Assembly (NCBI GenBank): GCA_022376465.1
Contig: JACDTU010000010.1
Span: forward strand, 1,054,001 to 1,118,000
Direction of reading: 5' to 3'
Origin: Cubamyces lactineus
Lineage: Eukaryota; Basidiomycota; Agaricomycetes; Polyporales; Polyporaceae
Length of the DNA: 64,000 nucleotides
Notes under the pieces: generated by a model
What the model was told of the DNA's origin: nothing
What the model saw: the letters and a program-made list of their open reading frames with translations, nothing else
Databases searched by the model: none
Shown here: one piece after another, positions 1 through 10,719 of the stretch
Numbering within the stretch: position 1 is the stretch's first letter
Layout of the letters: each line of letters opens with the position of its first letter
Program-made: the position numbers and the translations under genes

Positions 1-162
1 TATAATCTTGTGAGCGACGTTGGCCTTGGCCTTCTCGTTGGGGGCATATTCTAGCAATGCCAGAAGAAGAGCTTGATCGCGCAGGTGTGCAAACTTCCGA
101 ACGATGGTTGTCGCTTGGATGGCCTGGTTCTGGCTCTCCGTGGTGACGGTAAGGGCGGGCAT
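1..162 (-). CDS. 5' end of an unidentified gene (partial)
   Basis: An open frame of 54 codons begins with ATG at 162 and runs off the left edge of the window. It starts MPALTVTTESQNQAIQATT and continues through a Leu/Ala-rich helical stretch. There is no stop or in-frame donor before the edge. The codon use looks like real fungal coding sequence and the divergent neighbour starts about 310 bp away, which fits a shared promoter. I do not recognise the family from this fragment, so no function is assigned. Confidence 0.5.
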   Translation of the reverse strand, partial: MPALTVTTESQNQAIQATTIVRKFAHLRDQALLLALLEYAPNEKAKANVAHKII

Positions 163-473
163 CGCAAGATAGAGATAGGGAAAGGAGGCGGATGGCGGAA
201 AGAGGTTAGGGAGACATGGATGACGGAGTGGACGTATGCGGACTACTTATTCGAGCTGCGGCCACTAGCCTAGGGGCCGCTGCAGCCACGCGCGCGTAAA
301 GCACGTGGACAGTCGCGTCGTGTCACGCGTCAGTCACTGTGACCACCTAGCCTTGCTCTCGACTCTCCGAGTATATCGCGTGTGGCAGTCCTGGCTATCC
401 ACCCTCGCTCGCACCCTGTTACTTCTCTTCCCCCGTGGAGTATGCGCACTTGAACGATTTATGCTCGGAGAAC
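163..473. promoter_or_regulatory. Divergent intergenic promoter region
   Basis: This 311-bp gap separates two divergent start codons and should hold both promoters. It is GC-rich with several short CGCG and GTCACGC-type words. No TATA box of good quality or repeat stands out. Confidence 0.35.
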
Positions 474-3400
474 ATGGCTGATACGATACGCGCTCCCTGG
501 ATCCTCGATTATCTCATCAACATTGCGGAGGAGTATGGGGGCGATCTTGCTTCGGTGCCAAGACCAGTGAAACCTTTCAGGGCACAGATCATCAAGGTAG
601 CTCACTACGCAGTGACCTATGCTCGTGCCCTGAGAAACGCTCATCTCATCTGCGGGCAGTTTCTCACATTTCCACCCCCGGATAGCAAGGAGCCCTGTGT
701 GATATGGGCCGACGTTTCTGACAAGAAGCATTTCATACACGCCCGGCTCAGTCTCGAAGCAATGCAACGTTATATGCAGTAAGTCCGCGAACATTGGCTT
801 GAGCCCATCTCATTCCACGTACAGGAGTGGGCAGTACACAGGACCTCTTACTTCCCACAAGTCTGCCATGGTGCGGCTCATCCGGATCCGCCCAGCATTC
901 GCCCGCGTTGCTCGCCGTGATGGCAATACTGGGATGACAGATCATCTCCGTATATTTCTTGATGTTGATGAATTCGAGCTCCTGGGCGCATGCGGAGAAC
1001 CCGCATGGGGCTCGCCTGTCGATGTTGCCCAAAATGCAGACATACGGGAGTGGATGCTTGGTTTGCAACAAGACGGCGGCGGTGGGTGAGTCTCCCCATC
1101 CCAATCTACTGTTCACGAATTAGTGATGGAATGTCGCAGCAACGTCCTAAAGCTCAAGAAGCAGCAGCGCATGCTCGCAATCGAACATACTTCGAAGCTG
1201 CGGGAGACCCATGCGCAATCGCATCATCAGGCTACTATAGATTCCATGGAGCTCAAGGTTCGTGTGGCTCGCCAATCTGCCGCCCATAAGGCAAGACCTT
1301 CCAGCAACACAGTGCGACAACGACCCATCGCTGATAAGGAAGCTGTCCGAAGGGCAAGCTGGAAGGTATGTTCCCAGTTAGAGGGTACTCTTATGAAACA
1401 AACTCATGGTGTATACATAGCGCTTACATACGAACATGAAGTTGTATCTCTGCCCCTCAGATAGCGTTTTCCAACAATTTGTGCTTATTCGCGGTTCGTG
1501 ATCATACACTCAGCTCGTACGCTCTAGGCTGACGTCGATCTCAGCAAAAATGCAGGATGATGCTCAAGTATGTCGGGTAACGGGGTCCTCAATGCAGGAC
1601 GATATAGCTCGGTGTCCACGTAGGTGTACCTCCTTTCCAGATTACGTGCAAATTCTGAGCCGTTTCGTAGCATCTCCTCTTAACGGGCGGACTGGCGTGC
1701 AACCCAACACCTCTCAAACACCTTCTCCATCCCATGAGCATAATTGTTTTATGCCTCAAACCCCGTCGCACTGGTCGCCCTCAGTCAAGGAAAGCCCTTC
1801 ACCACGGGGGGCTCACGAAGAGAACTCCTCTGACACCGAAGAAGAGGCAGAACATGACGAGTTCGTCAAGGCCCGAGAAAGCTCCACGGACGAAGTCCAT
1901 CACGTGGTACGCGACATACCATCCGAGGCAGACAGTCACCCAGGGGACATAAACCCGTCGGCTACAGATATCGGAGAAGGCTTGCCAGAGGGGTCAGAAC
2001 GTATGCCTCCGCCTGCGCGACGTACCTATACTACACCTGTCCCCACATTGCCAATGCCATCTGCATCCTCGCCTCTCCGTGCGACATCACCCAATCTGCG
2101 CAGAGGGTTCAGAGACCACCAACACCATGAACTCGAGTCACTTCCGCCGTCTAGCTTCCCCCCTTCTACCCATCCGCACCCTCATTCCCCGATATCATCG
2201 CCACAACCCAACCCGGTCACACCCGCGTATCCCGTCCCCGCTGTGCGAAGAGTCCCTCCGCCTCAATGCGACTTCCTACCACGTCACCCAGACGCTAGCG
2301 GAGATGGTCGTATCTTGGTCGAAAATTCGGATACTGCGAGCCCTGGGAGCCACCGGTGCTCTCAAAGTCAAAGCCAAGGCGCATCTCAGAGTAGCGGGGT
2401 GGATGAGGGCAGCAGAGCTCCGCGCCAGTCACAATCTCAGTCGCAATCGCAGCCACACAAACCGTCACAGCTTCGGCAGGTGATCGAACCCGTCTCTCCG
2501 GGACGACAGCATTCCGCGTCATTGCCAGGACAGTCCTCTAGCCACAACCTCGATCACGACGCACAGGCCTCTAACTCAGCCGAGCAGGCGCCGGAGGAGG
2601 ACCCGCAACCCCGGACGCAGCAAAGTCTCTCGTACAAAGGAGACTCGCAGAGCCAGGAGCATGCTCAAGTGAACCCGGTTGACGCGCGCACGGAGGGGCA
2701 GCCATCTCTGGACGGTATCTGCCCGCCCGACATCCACAACAGTGTGATACAGAACAAATCTGCGCCTGTCGTCGGTGGCGCCCATCTGTGCTCTCCAATG
2801 CTAGTCGACAGCGGTGAACCTCCAGAAGACGTACCTAGTCTCGCTGTAGGAACGACTCCAGGATGGGTCGCGATGAAGGCCGTGGATTCATCTGAGGATA
2901 GCCCGACCGAAGTCGATGAACTTCTCTCCGACCCTGCTGTGCTTCCGAAGCATGCAACGAGATCCACCAAGCCTAAACGTACGATCTCGACCCAACAAAA
3001 ACCTCTGCCGATGCATAGGCAGACGGCAAATCCCGCGGAACGAGAGCAGGAAGGACAGATCGACAAAACTCGCATGGACTCCGATGACGAGAAGACAGCG
3101 AGCATGGTGGATCGATACGTCGACCAGTCCCAGTGGATCGGTCATGCTCGAAAACGAAGTCTTGGCGGGGAAATGACTGGCCTCCACAACAAGCCGCCTG
3201 TGTCAACAGGTGGAGAGACCACTCAAACGCCGAATCTAGGAGACACGAGCGAGATGTGTGGTACACGCTCGGTCGCTCGATCCAAGGCACACGACCCTTC
3301 TGTCTGGGCAGCTCCAACCTTTATGCGAAACCGCGGGAACTCAAAGGTTTCGGACGCGTCGTCTGTGAAGCAACTTAGAGAGATGGAGTCAATTCTTAGG

Positions 3401-4225
3401 TCTCCGGTGCCGCCCACGGTGCCGCGACTTGAGACTAAGGTCGCGAAGCGAAAACTCTCCTCTCCCTCTACCTCTGAACAGTCTCCCGTGAAGAAACGGA
3501 AGTTGTCTGGAGTTGCCTTGCCAGTTGCTGCCTCAACCCCTCATATACATACGCCAGATCAAAAAGTGCGAGCTACCGTCTCGAGGCATGCATCGAGCCT
3601 CATGGGCGCAAGTACGGCTACATCCTTCCGTCAACGTCCTTCCATGTCCCGTCCAGTGTGGACCTCGAAGCCCGCCCGGTCCTCCAAGATTACGTCGCCC
3701 CCTCCACGCTTTTCCACCCCACCCATTCAATATATCGCACAGAGGGTGGAAGATCCCCCTGCACGAGAGTCTGCTGAGCTCCACAACGTCAAGTATGTCG
3801 ACCTACGCTCCGCTTCGCGCTCTTCTTCGCGTACATCCTCTCGCGTCTCAAACGCTGCAGAGAGACCGTCTCACCCACCGCGCGACCCGTCGACATCGTC
3901 CGTTCCCGAGCGAAGATCGAGTGCCAAAGGCAAGAACAGCATGACGTCGTCTGCCTCATCCTCTCGTGCAGACTTGGGTCCTGTCTCAGGTCTGGGGTCT
4001 CTCGGCGCTGCAGCCCCTAAGCCGACGGCTCGTGCCGATAGCGCTGTGGTATCATCCGGACAAGCTTCTTGTAGTACATCAGCCGTTCCATATCACGGAT
4101 ACGATTCCTCGCTGGAACTGACCCGTACCCCAGGCGGTCCGCCACTACTTGGGTGGCATGATCTCTTAGACATCTTGCTGAAGACTGGGAGGGCGCGTCA
4201 TAAAGAATTGAAGCGGCGAGATTAG
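474..4225 (+). CDS. TPP1/Est3-like telomere protein (OB fold plus long disordered tail)
   Basis: Four exons (474-778, 825-1085, 1140-1365, 1556-4225) join in frame to 1153 aa. The first 165 residues look like the OB fold of the shelterin/telomerase subunit family TPP1/Est3: MADTIRAPWILDYL opens the domain, ADVSDKKHFIHARLS is a typical strand with the SD(K/G)xHxI(R/H)A pattern, and LDVDEFELLG follows near residue 155. Family members bind telomerase or Pot1 at chromosome ends. The remainder is a Ser/Pro/Gln-rich low-complexity tail with a basic nuclear signal (SPVKKRKLSG) and a short conserved-looking C-terminus (GWHDLLDILLKTGRARHKEL), which could be a partner-binding motif. The ATG at 474 was preferred because no upstream in-frame ATG exists. 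The last intron (1366-1555, 190 bp) is long for this region and its acceptor is the least certain. The family call rests on pattern memory. Confidence 0.55.
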
Positions 4226-4663
4226 ATATGTGGAGCAATGGGACCTTCCGGTAAATCTCAACTACTGTTGTGGCTCGAGTCTATAGCGTGTATATTCTCT
4301 GTGTGTATGTAATTCAACGTCCATGTTTTCGTCTGTAATGCGATGATCGCGACGTTCTAGCTTCAACAAGCTGTCAACGCCCACTAGTCAAGGCTGTCTA
4401 TACGGTCACTTTTCGTTGTAGCTGCCAGGCCCGCCGACTTGGTGCCAGTGTCACCTTGGCACTGCTTGCGGCTCACGTGATACTCCTGCCAAGTCACGCG
4501 ATCGCGTCTAACGCGATTGCGGCTCCGAAACCGACGCGCCTCGTCGCTCTGTTTGTGACAGCCACCATCGTCGTAGTTTGGGCAAGCCTCTTCCTACTTC
4601 CATCACCACAAGCGCTTCACAGCATGAGCCCGGAACTGTCACTGTAGCTCGCGCAAGGCCGAC
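4226..4663. other. Intergenic stretch without a supported gene
   Basis: This 438-bp gap lies between the TPP1-like stop and the pol kappa start. It contains the 3' region of one gene and the promoter of the next. I see no tRNA, repeat or convincing short gene in it. Confidence 0.5.
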
Positions 4664-7508
4664 ATGGCAGACCCAAGTCTACCTACTTCCACTCCAGATT
4701 CTGACAGTCTTCTCAGACGTCTCGCTGGGCCTTCAGTGAACAAAGCCGGGCAAGTGTTCTTACTGATGAACATCCTATGATAGTTCTAGTACTTATAATG
4801 TTCTATAACGAAGACTTGCCAAGGACCAGACCGAGATCAATCGCATTATTGCGGAGGTATCGAAGGGATCGAAATTCTATGAGGTTCTAAGCTTTAAGTT
4901 GCTATGATGCAGCCTTTTGAACTTCTCTTGCAGAACGAGAAACGCAAAGACAAGGAACTTACGCTTAGGATTGAACGCATCCTGAAATTGCGCGACGAGG
5001 CAATCAAAGGTGTGGACCTCAGTAAGCACACTCTTCATGAACGTCCAGTGCAACCTCCTGATGCCTTTCCTAGGTAAAATAGAGCAGCAGGTCGATAAGA
5101 TGGTGTGTTTCATGCGCACTCCCTGTAAGCGGTGGGTAATGCTTACTCTGCATTGGCATAGGTTGCCCGGCTAGAGGCAAAGAGAGATCTATCTCAAGTG
5201 ATCGTCCATGTCGACATGGACGCCTTCTTTGCTAGTGTCGAAGTCCTCGATAATCCATCATTAGCTTCAAAACCCTTTGCTGTGCGTACCGCAACTCAAT
5301 GGTGGCATCTCGATCTCACGTAGGCCATAGGTTGGCCAGGGTGTGATATCGACAGCCTCTTACGAGGCTCGCAAGTTCGGCGTACGCTCTGGAATGGCTA
5401 GTACGTCCAACGTTTACACCGTCGCAAGCGGCATCGTATGACAGGTTATTCTAGCATTCGTAGCGAAGAAGCTGTGTCCAGACCTGCTAGTGTTATCTAG
5501 CCACTTCGATCGGTATAGTGAGATGTCTAACAAGGTCATGTCTATCTTCCGTCGATACGATCCTACGATGTGCGCCGCTGGCTGTGACGAAGGATACCTC
5601 AAGTGCGTACGCCATATCCACACGATTTCCGTTCACTCACGCTTTCGACCTCAGTATTACGAGATATTGCGAAGAGCACAACTTATCCCCCGAGGAATGT
5701 GCGTCGCAAATGAGACAGACGGTCTACGACGAGACCCGCCTGACTGTGAGCGCAGGGATTGCCCCGAATAAGGTACGAGACGAGGACTATAATCTGACCA
5801 GCAGCACTCATCCGGACCGAATTACGCATACGTCAGATGCTAGCCAAGGTGATTGTTGTTCCGACGTTTTTTTGTCATTATTGCGGCACCGCCTCACCTG
5901 CTCATTTCCCTTTTGCAGATCTGTTCAGACAAGGTGCGAATAGATATAAAGCAAGCGCTCGTGTTCCGGTTTGACGAGTTATTTGCTACCTAGAACAAAC
6001 CAAATGGGCAGTACAAGTTGGATTTCGAACCCGGTGCTATCAAGGCCTTTATGCACGACTTGTCGATCCGCAAAGTCCCTGGTGTTGGTCGTGTCAACGA
6101 GCGATTACTAGAGTCAATCGGAATCACCGTACGTTCGTCAACCATTACGACTAGCTACATCTGATCGTCATATGTGCAGAATTGCGGCGACATTTTTCAG
6201 AAACGAGCTGTTCTCTTTCTCCTTGATAAGCAGTTCGGATTAGAGTTCCTCCTACAGGCGTACCTGGGTATTGCATCCAACGTAGTGGAGCCAGGACAAA
6301 GGGAGGAACGGAAGAGCATAGGCGCCGAGAGGTACGCTCACATGCTTCAACGCCATCCGTTGCAGACTTTGACTAGCCTTTCAGAACGTTCAATGCCTTA
6401 TCCGATACGTCGAAGATCTACGCAAAACTCGAGGAGGTTGCTGCCGAGCTGGAACACGATATGGAGGAGGGCGGGTGGACTGGGAAGACGGTGACACTCA
6501 AGTATAAGCTGGACACATTCCAAGGTAGGTTCCAGTGGATCAATGTCGCTGTATAGATCCGTTTACGAGATACTGACTCCAACTGCAGTCTTCACACGAG
6601 CAAAGTCGTTTGATAGATGGATCTCGTCGAAGAAGGAGGACTTGTTTGCGGTATGTCCTATCAGCTTCCTTGATTCTATTGCTCAACGTCTGTGACAGAT
6701 TGGACAGGAACTCCTGAAACCGGAGTTGCCATTGACACTTCGTCTTATCGGACTTCGAGTCACGAAACTGAAGGATTTAAAGGCTGAAGCCGAGTCAAAG
6801 GCCCGGGGTATTAAGAGGGTGAGACGGTCTCCCCTACGCTATCTCTACTGACGTTGATCGCTGCGCCAGTTCTTCGAATCAGCGTCGATGAACTCCTCGC
6901 CCAGGAAGAGGCGACGATTCGAGGCTACCTTGACGGACAACAATGAAGACGATTTTCCACGACTATCGCAAGACGGATTTGCTACGGCCATGCCTGGTTT
7001 CTACGACGATGCAGAGACTAGCGAGTTGGTATCTGGTACCGATGATAGTGTTACGGGCCTAGGGGTGTATACCCCGGTTCATGAAGCAGGGCCTTCTACT
7101 TGCAAGTCAAGGTCCACGTCTCACCAGCCGGGCAGGTCAACATCCCCTCACACATCTTCCGTTTCACAATCAATGCACGGGAAGCTCTCCGTCAGCCCGA
7201 AGAGCGAGAAGGCAAGGCGCGCCGCAACCGAGAAGGACGAGCTTCTTCCTGTTGTTTTGCCCGCACCACTCGAATGCCCCATCTGTGGGAAGCTTCTCGA
7301 TACTGACAATCAGGGTCTCAACGAACATGTCGACTTTTGCCTCAGTAAACAGGCTATCAAGGAAGCACAGACAGAATCCTTGAAACCCACCAGTTCTGGT
7401 CACCGCACTGCCGTAGAGATGGGGTCACGGAAACAGCCTGCCCGAACCAAGCCGGCCACGCATGATGTTCATGGGGGAGGATTGCTTAGATATAAAAAGA
7501 AAGGATAG
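4664..7508 (+). CDS. POLK: DNA polymerase kappa (Y-family translesion polymerase)
   Basis: Sixteen exons give 667 aa: 4664-4749, 4814-4883, 4934-5021, 5074-5102, 5162-5281, 5331-5400, 5455-5602, 5655-5772, 5837-5848, 5919-5933, 5994-6128, 6180-6331, 6385-6524, 6589-6650, 6699-6818, 6870-7508. The enzyme copies past bulky minor-groove lesions in the nucleus. Visible motifs are the N-clasp ([15 protein letters not shown]), the metal-binding [29 protein letters not shown], the second acidic pair in GCDEGYLN, the helix-hairpin-helix [12 protein letters not shown], the little finger, and near residues 588-615 one Rad18-type UBZ4 zinc finger (CPICGK then HVDFC). The first intron is GC-AG: only a GC donor at 4750 gives the conserved [13 protein letters not shown] junction. 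Exons 9 and 10 are micro-exons of 12 and 15 nt. The stop lies 14 bp before a MITE. Confidence 0.95.
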
Positions 7509-7522
7509 CCGTATTGTGCAGT

Positions 7523-7898
7523 TACTGAAGCCGCCCTAAAGCTAGCAACCGGGTGTGACACCGTGACCTAAAAATCTGGTCGGAGAGATAACAACCAGGC
7601 TGGGACATGGCGTGACAATGTCCGCGCTCAACAAACATGGTGGCCCGCCTGTCCGGGAGAAAAGACAAAATGCCATAGCATACTGGGGAAAAAACCTCAA
7701 TATCTGCTGTTTAGGTAGGCGGAAGCAGATATTGAACAAATTATAGCATTTTTAGGCTCTGGGGCGGTTTTTAGGACTGTGTGACAGTAGTCCTAGGGTT
7801 AACAAACCTTCCTGAACATGATGTGACAATTCTCGTTTTAACGTAACAATTGACCACCGTGACATGACCAGGTTGTTAGCTTTAGGGCGGCTTCAGTA
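7523..7898. mobile_element. TA-flanked MITE with about 26-bp terminal inverted repeats
   Basis: The left end CTGAAGCCGCCCTAAAGCTA (from 7525) is mirrored at the right end up to 7896. The inverted repeat spans about 26 bp with one mismatch and both ends are bordered by TA, as in Tc1/mariner-type insertions. The interior has no long ORF. It carries many copies of the word GTGACA/TGTCAC near both ends and an internal inverted repeat (CAATATCTGC with GCAGATATTG). This is the pattern of a non-autonomous element whose subterminal motifs bind a transposase made elsewhere. It lies just downstream of the pol kappa stop codon and so probably forms part of its 3' UTR or terminator. Confidence 0.8.
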
Positions 7899-7954
7899 CT
7901 TTGCCTCCGGGCGATATAACATTCCTTTACAATGCGCGGAGTTCTCAAAAACAG

Positions 7955-8028
7955 TGGCCAACGCCGGGATCGAACCGACGACCTTGGCGTTATTAGCACC
8001 ACGCTCTAACCAGCTGAGCTAGTCGGCC
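7955..8028 (-). tRNA. tRNA-Ile (anticodon AAT)
   Basis: Read on the minus strand, the gene starts GGCCGACTAGCTCAGCTGG (A box) and has a seven-base acceptor stem (GGCCGAC with GTTGGCC, one G-T pair). The anticodon arm is GTGGTGCTAATAACGCC with anticodon AAT, and the T arm contains GGTTCGATCCC (B box). Discriminator A73 is at 7955. There is no intron, and CCA is not encoded, as expected in a eukaryote. It lies between the MITE and the zinc-finger gene. Confidence 0.97.
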
Positions 8029-8248
8029 ATGTCAGAGTGGTTTACTGTGGCATATACCATCTCAAAGTCTGTGGTGTGGTCTGTGACTGATGATGTAATA
8101 TCATCTACTAACCGCTCATCGTTCTCTCACACTCTCATAAGATAGTGGTCTTCCACCCAACTGTCCGCTTCACTCACCCTTTTCAGGTCCCTATCCTTGC
8201 CAACTTCCCGTCGGTCGAACAGACTCTGCGCTTCAGCTATCTAGGACT

Positions 8249-9455
8249 ATGTCCGAATACTGGGTCTCTCACAAGAAGTACTTCTGCAAGTATTGCAATA
8301 TCTACATCGCAGACGATGCACCCTCTCGAAGACAACATGAGTCCGGACTGCGACACAAAGGCAATGTAGAGCGGTTTGTTCGTGGGCTGTACAAGGCTGG
8401 GGAGAAGCGAAAGCAGGACTTGGAGGAGGAGAAGCGTGAAATGGCTCGTGTAGAGAAGGTGCGCAATTACTACTTTTCGTTCACCGCGGCTATGCCCACA
8501 TCCGCTAACCCAGGCTGTCCGAAATATCACTTAGGCTGCACAGGCGGCGTACGCCCAAGACGTTGGAGCAGGCCTCGTAAAGCCTGGAAGCAGTAGTACG
8601 GCGGCGGGACCAAGCACCAGTTCTGGTCCAAAGACAGCAGCCCCAAAACCATCCGATCCGTACGCGAACTATACGACTGCCGAATTCCTCGGGTTCAAAG
8701 ATCCAGACGAGGAGCGCCGCAAAGCGGAAGCTGCACGCAGACTACAGGAGGGCGTCGCAGGAGAATGGGAAGTGGTCGATGTCGTCCCTCAACCGGCGTC
8801 CTCCGAACAACAGCAAGATGGGTCAGACATCAAGCCCGACGCGACGTCTACCGCCCCCCGTGTGGGCGAGAAGAGATCCGCAGAACAACCTCCAGACGAG
8901 GAGGACGCGCGAGGCTGGAAACTACGGCGCAAGGTGGCGAGTGTAGGGCTGGGGGAGCTATATGATCCGGGTGCCATTCCCATCAAGCTCAAGGCCAAGA
9001 AGGAGGAACCGGAGGGAAATGAGAGGTCGAAAGATACGACTTCTAGCTCAGGCGTGGTTGGCCCGTCAGGTGGTCTCCCGTTGCTCAGCGGGACGGAGAA
9101 GCCGAAGTGGTCAGCGCGTGGGTGGAACAAACCCGGGACGTCCTCACGGAGTACCGTCACGCCAGAGCCTAGTACAGGCTCGGCGACAGAAGGCGATCAC
9201 CACATCTTGGAAGGTTCAAGTCACGGCGTCAAAACTGAGGAACCTGTCCTTCCGGACGGTCTCTTCAATGAACCGGTGAAGACATTCAGTGAAGACCCTC
9301 CTTGCGCGACTGTCAAAACGGAGGAACTTCAACCCTCGGTGAAGTCTGAACTAACAGAAACCGATGACCCACAACCCCCGACTTCTGCTGGCTCCTTATT
9401 CAAAAAGCGTAAGGTTCCTGTTGCTGGGGGAAACAGAGGTGGTCGACGGTTATGA
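8249..9455 (+). CDS. U1-type zinc-finger splicing factor, WBP4/FBP21-like
   Basis: Two exons (8249-8458 and 8535-9455) give 376 aa. Residues 2-50 form a U1-C/matrin-type C2H2 finger: YFCKYCNIYIADD then HESGLRHKGNVE, followed by a charged helix. This N-terminus is characteristic of WBP4/FBP21-type spliceosomal proteins, which in animals bind the B complex and SF3B components. Downstream are NYTTAEFLGFKDPDEERRKAE and a WEVVDVV segment, then a long acidic Glu/Ser/Pro region. The C-terminus is LFKKRKVPVAGGNRGGRR, a basic tail often seen in these proteins. The WW domains of the animal protein are not visible. Splicing at 8458/8535 is in phase 0 and restores EKAAQAAYAQDV. Confidence 0.8.
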
Positions 9456-9766
9456 CCTGTCCATGTCAGTGTTGTCATTGTATCCAACTACCAAATATAC
9501 TATTCCCTCTGGGAGCGGCCCTTGCTCAAAGGGAATCTCTCGCCTCTCCCATGAACCACAGGAGCACGTATGCTTCAGTCTGGGTGGTGTCTGAGGCCAC
9601 GACCATGCCAGACACTGAGCGCCCGGATAGGAGGGATATTGACAAGCCAATCGAGGTATGAGAGGAGTGACAGAGCAGTACAGAATGAGACGACGCGGGG
9701 CATTAATAGAACATAGAGAGCGTAATATGCGAGATACATCTAGAGTCCGGGGAGTGAGGAGGCCAA
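9456..9766. other. Convergent 3' intergenic region
   Basis: This 311-bp gap separates two converging genes, the zinc-finger protein and TIM17. It should hold both 3' UTRs and terminators. No additional gene or repeat is supported. Confidence 0.5.
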
Positions 9767-10469
9767 TCATTGCTGCGGTTGCATGTTTTCGGGCACTGAG
9801 AGATCGATGTTAGAAGTCCTGTGACGATCATAGACGAATGGACACTGACTTGGTGGTAGCTGTGGGCGAGTACCTTCGTTAAACACCCTTGATACAAGCA
9901 CACCGACGCCTTCAAAGACACTCAGTAGAATGCCACACGCTACTGCTGATGTGAGGGCACCACGAGGACCGCCTATATGTGTACTTAATGAGCGGTGTAT
10001 GCGCTATATCGATTGTCGAGCACTTACTTCGCGCAGCTAAACATCCACCAGTGAGGAAACCAGAGATAATCGCATTCCACATGTCCTCCTTCTGCCGCCA
10101 TCCTTTGACCGCACAGTCGAAGGTCGAGAACATGCCACCCCAGACACCGAAGTTGCCACCTGTTACGGGCGCACGAGCTTTGATGACAGACATAGCTCCG
10201 ACAAGGCGATCGCCCTACGTGGCGGAGTCAGTCGAAGCGTATGGACGACGAGTGTACGTTAGTATCAGCCACGTACCCTGGGCGAATTCCTTGCACCCTT
10301 GATACCATGCCAGATAGTACCACCGACGGCACCCATGGCAAAGGCACTACCGAAGTCGGAGAGGATAACCCAGGGGCTTTGTAAAGACAATACGATAAGC
10401 CTTAGTCTGTCAGTTCGTATAAGAAGAGCATGCTTGCCATGGGTCTCTAGTGTGATCCGCGTGGGCCAT
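9767..10469 (-). CDS. TIM17: Mitochondrial inner-membrane translocase subunit TIM17
   Basis: Five exons (10438-10469, 10277-10376, 10028-10214, 9850-9972, 9767-9795) give 156 aa. Tim17 is a core subunit of the TIM23 complex, which moves presequence proteins across the inner mitochondrial membrane. Conserved landmarks are [16 protein letters not shown] at the N-terminus, [36 protein letters not shown] and [19 protein letters not shown], then two further glycine-rich membrane segments. Length matches the family. Intron 1 is GC-AG: the donor at 10437 is GCAAGC, and only this junction makes the invariant DPCPWVI. The final exon codes for just MPENMQPQQ. Antiparallel to the downstream CDCA7-like gene, with a 250-bp shared promoter gap. 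Confidence 0.95.
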
Positions 10470-10719
10470 GTCAAGTCGTCGGCGTCGAGTACAAGGAGCT
10501 GCTGTTCCGTCACTTCCCCCGCTCTCCTCGTAATCCTTTCCCGGCGCTTCCCCCGATGTCCCGAAACTTTTGCTTCAGGGCAGGTACCGATGCGTCACGT
10601 GTAGTCGCGTCGCATGTGACGTCGCGACGCGCCGCGACTGTGGCTGCCGTTGATCGCCATCCCGCTTCTTCCCAAACCAAAACCACTACCTTCACTACTA
10701 ACTACAACGTGTATCCAGC

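Noticed and set aside
1569..1598. A 30-bp GT-AG intron near the start of exon 4 of the TPP1-like gene
   Set aside because: It is too short to be spliced efficiently, and keeping or removing it leaves the frame unchanged.
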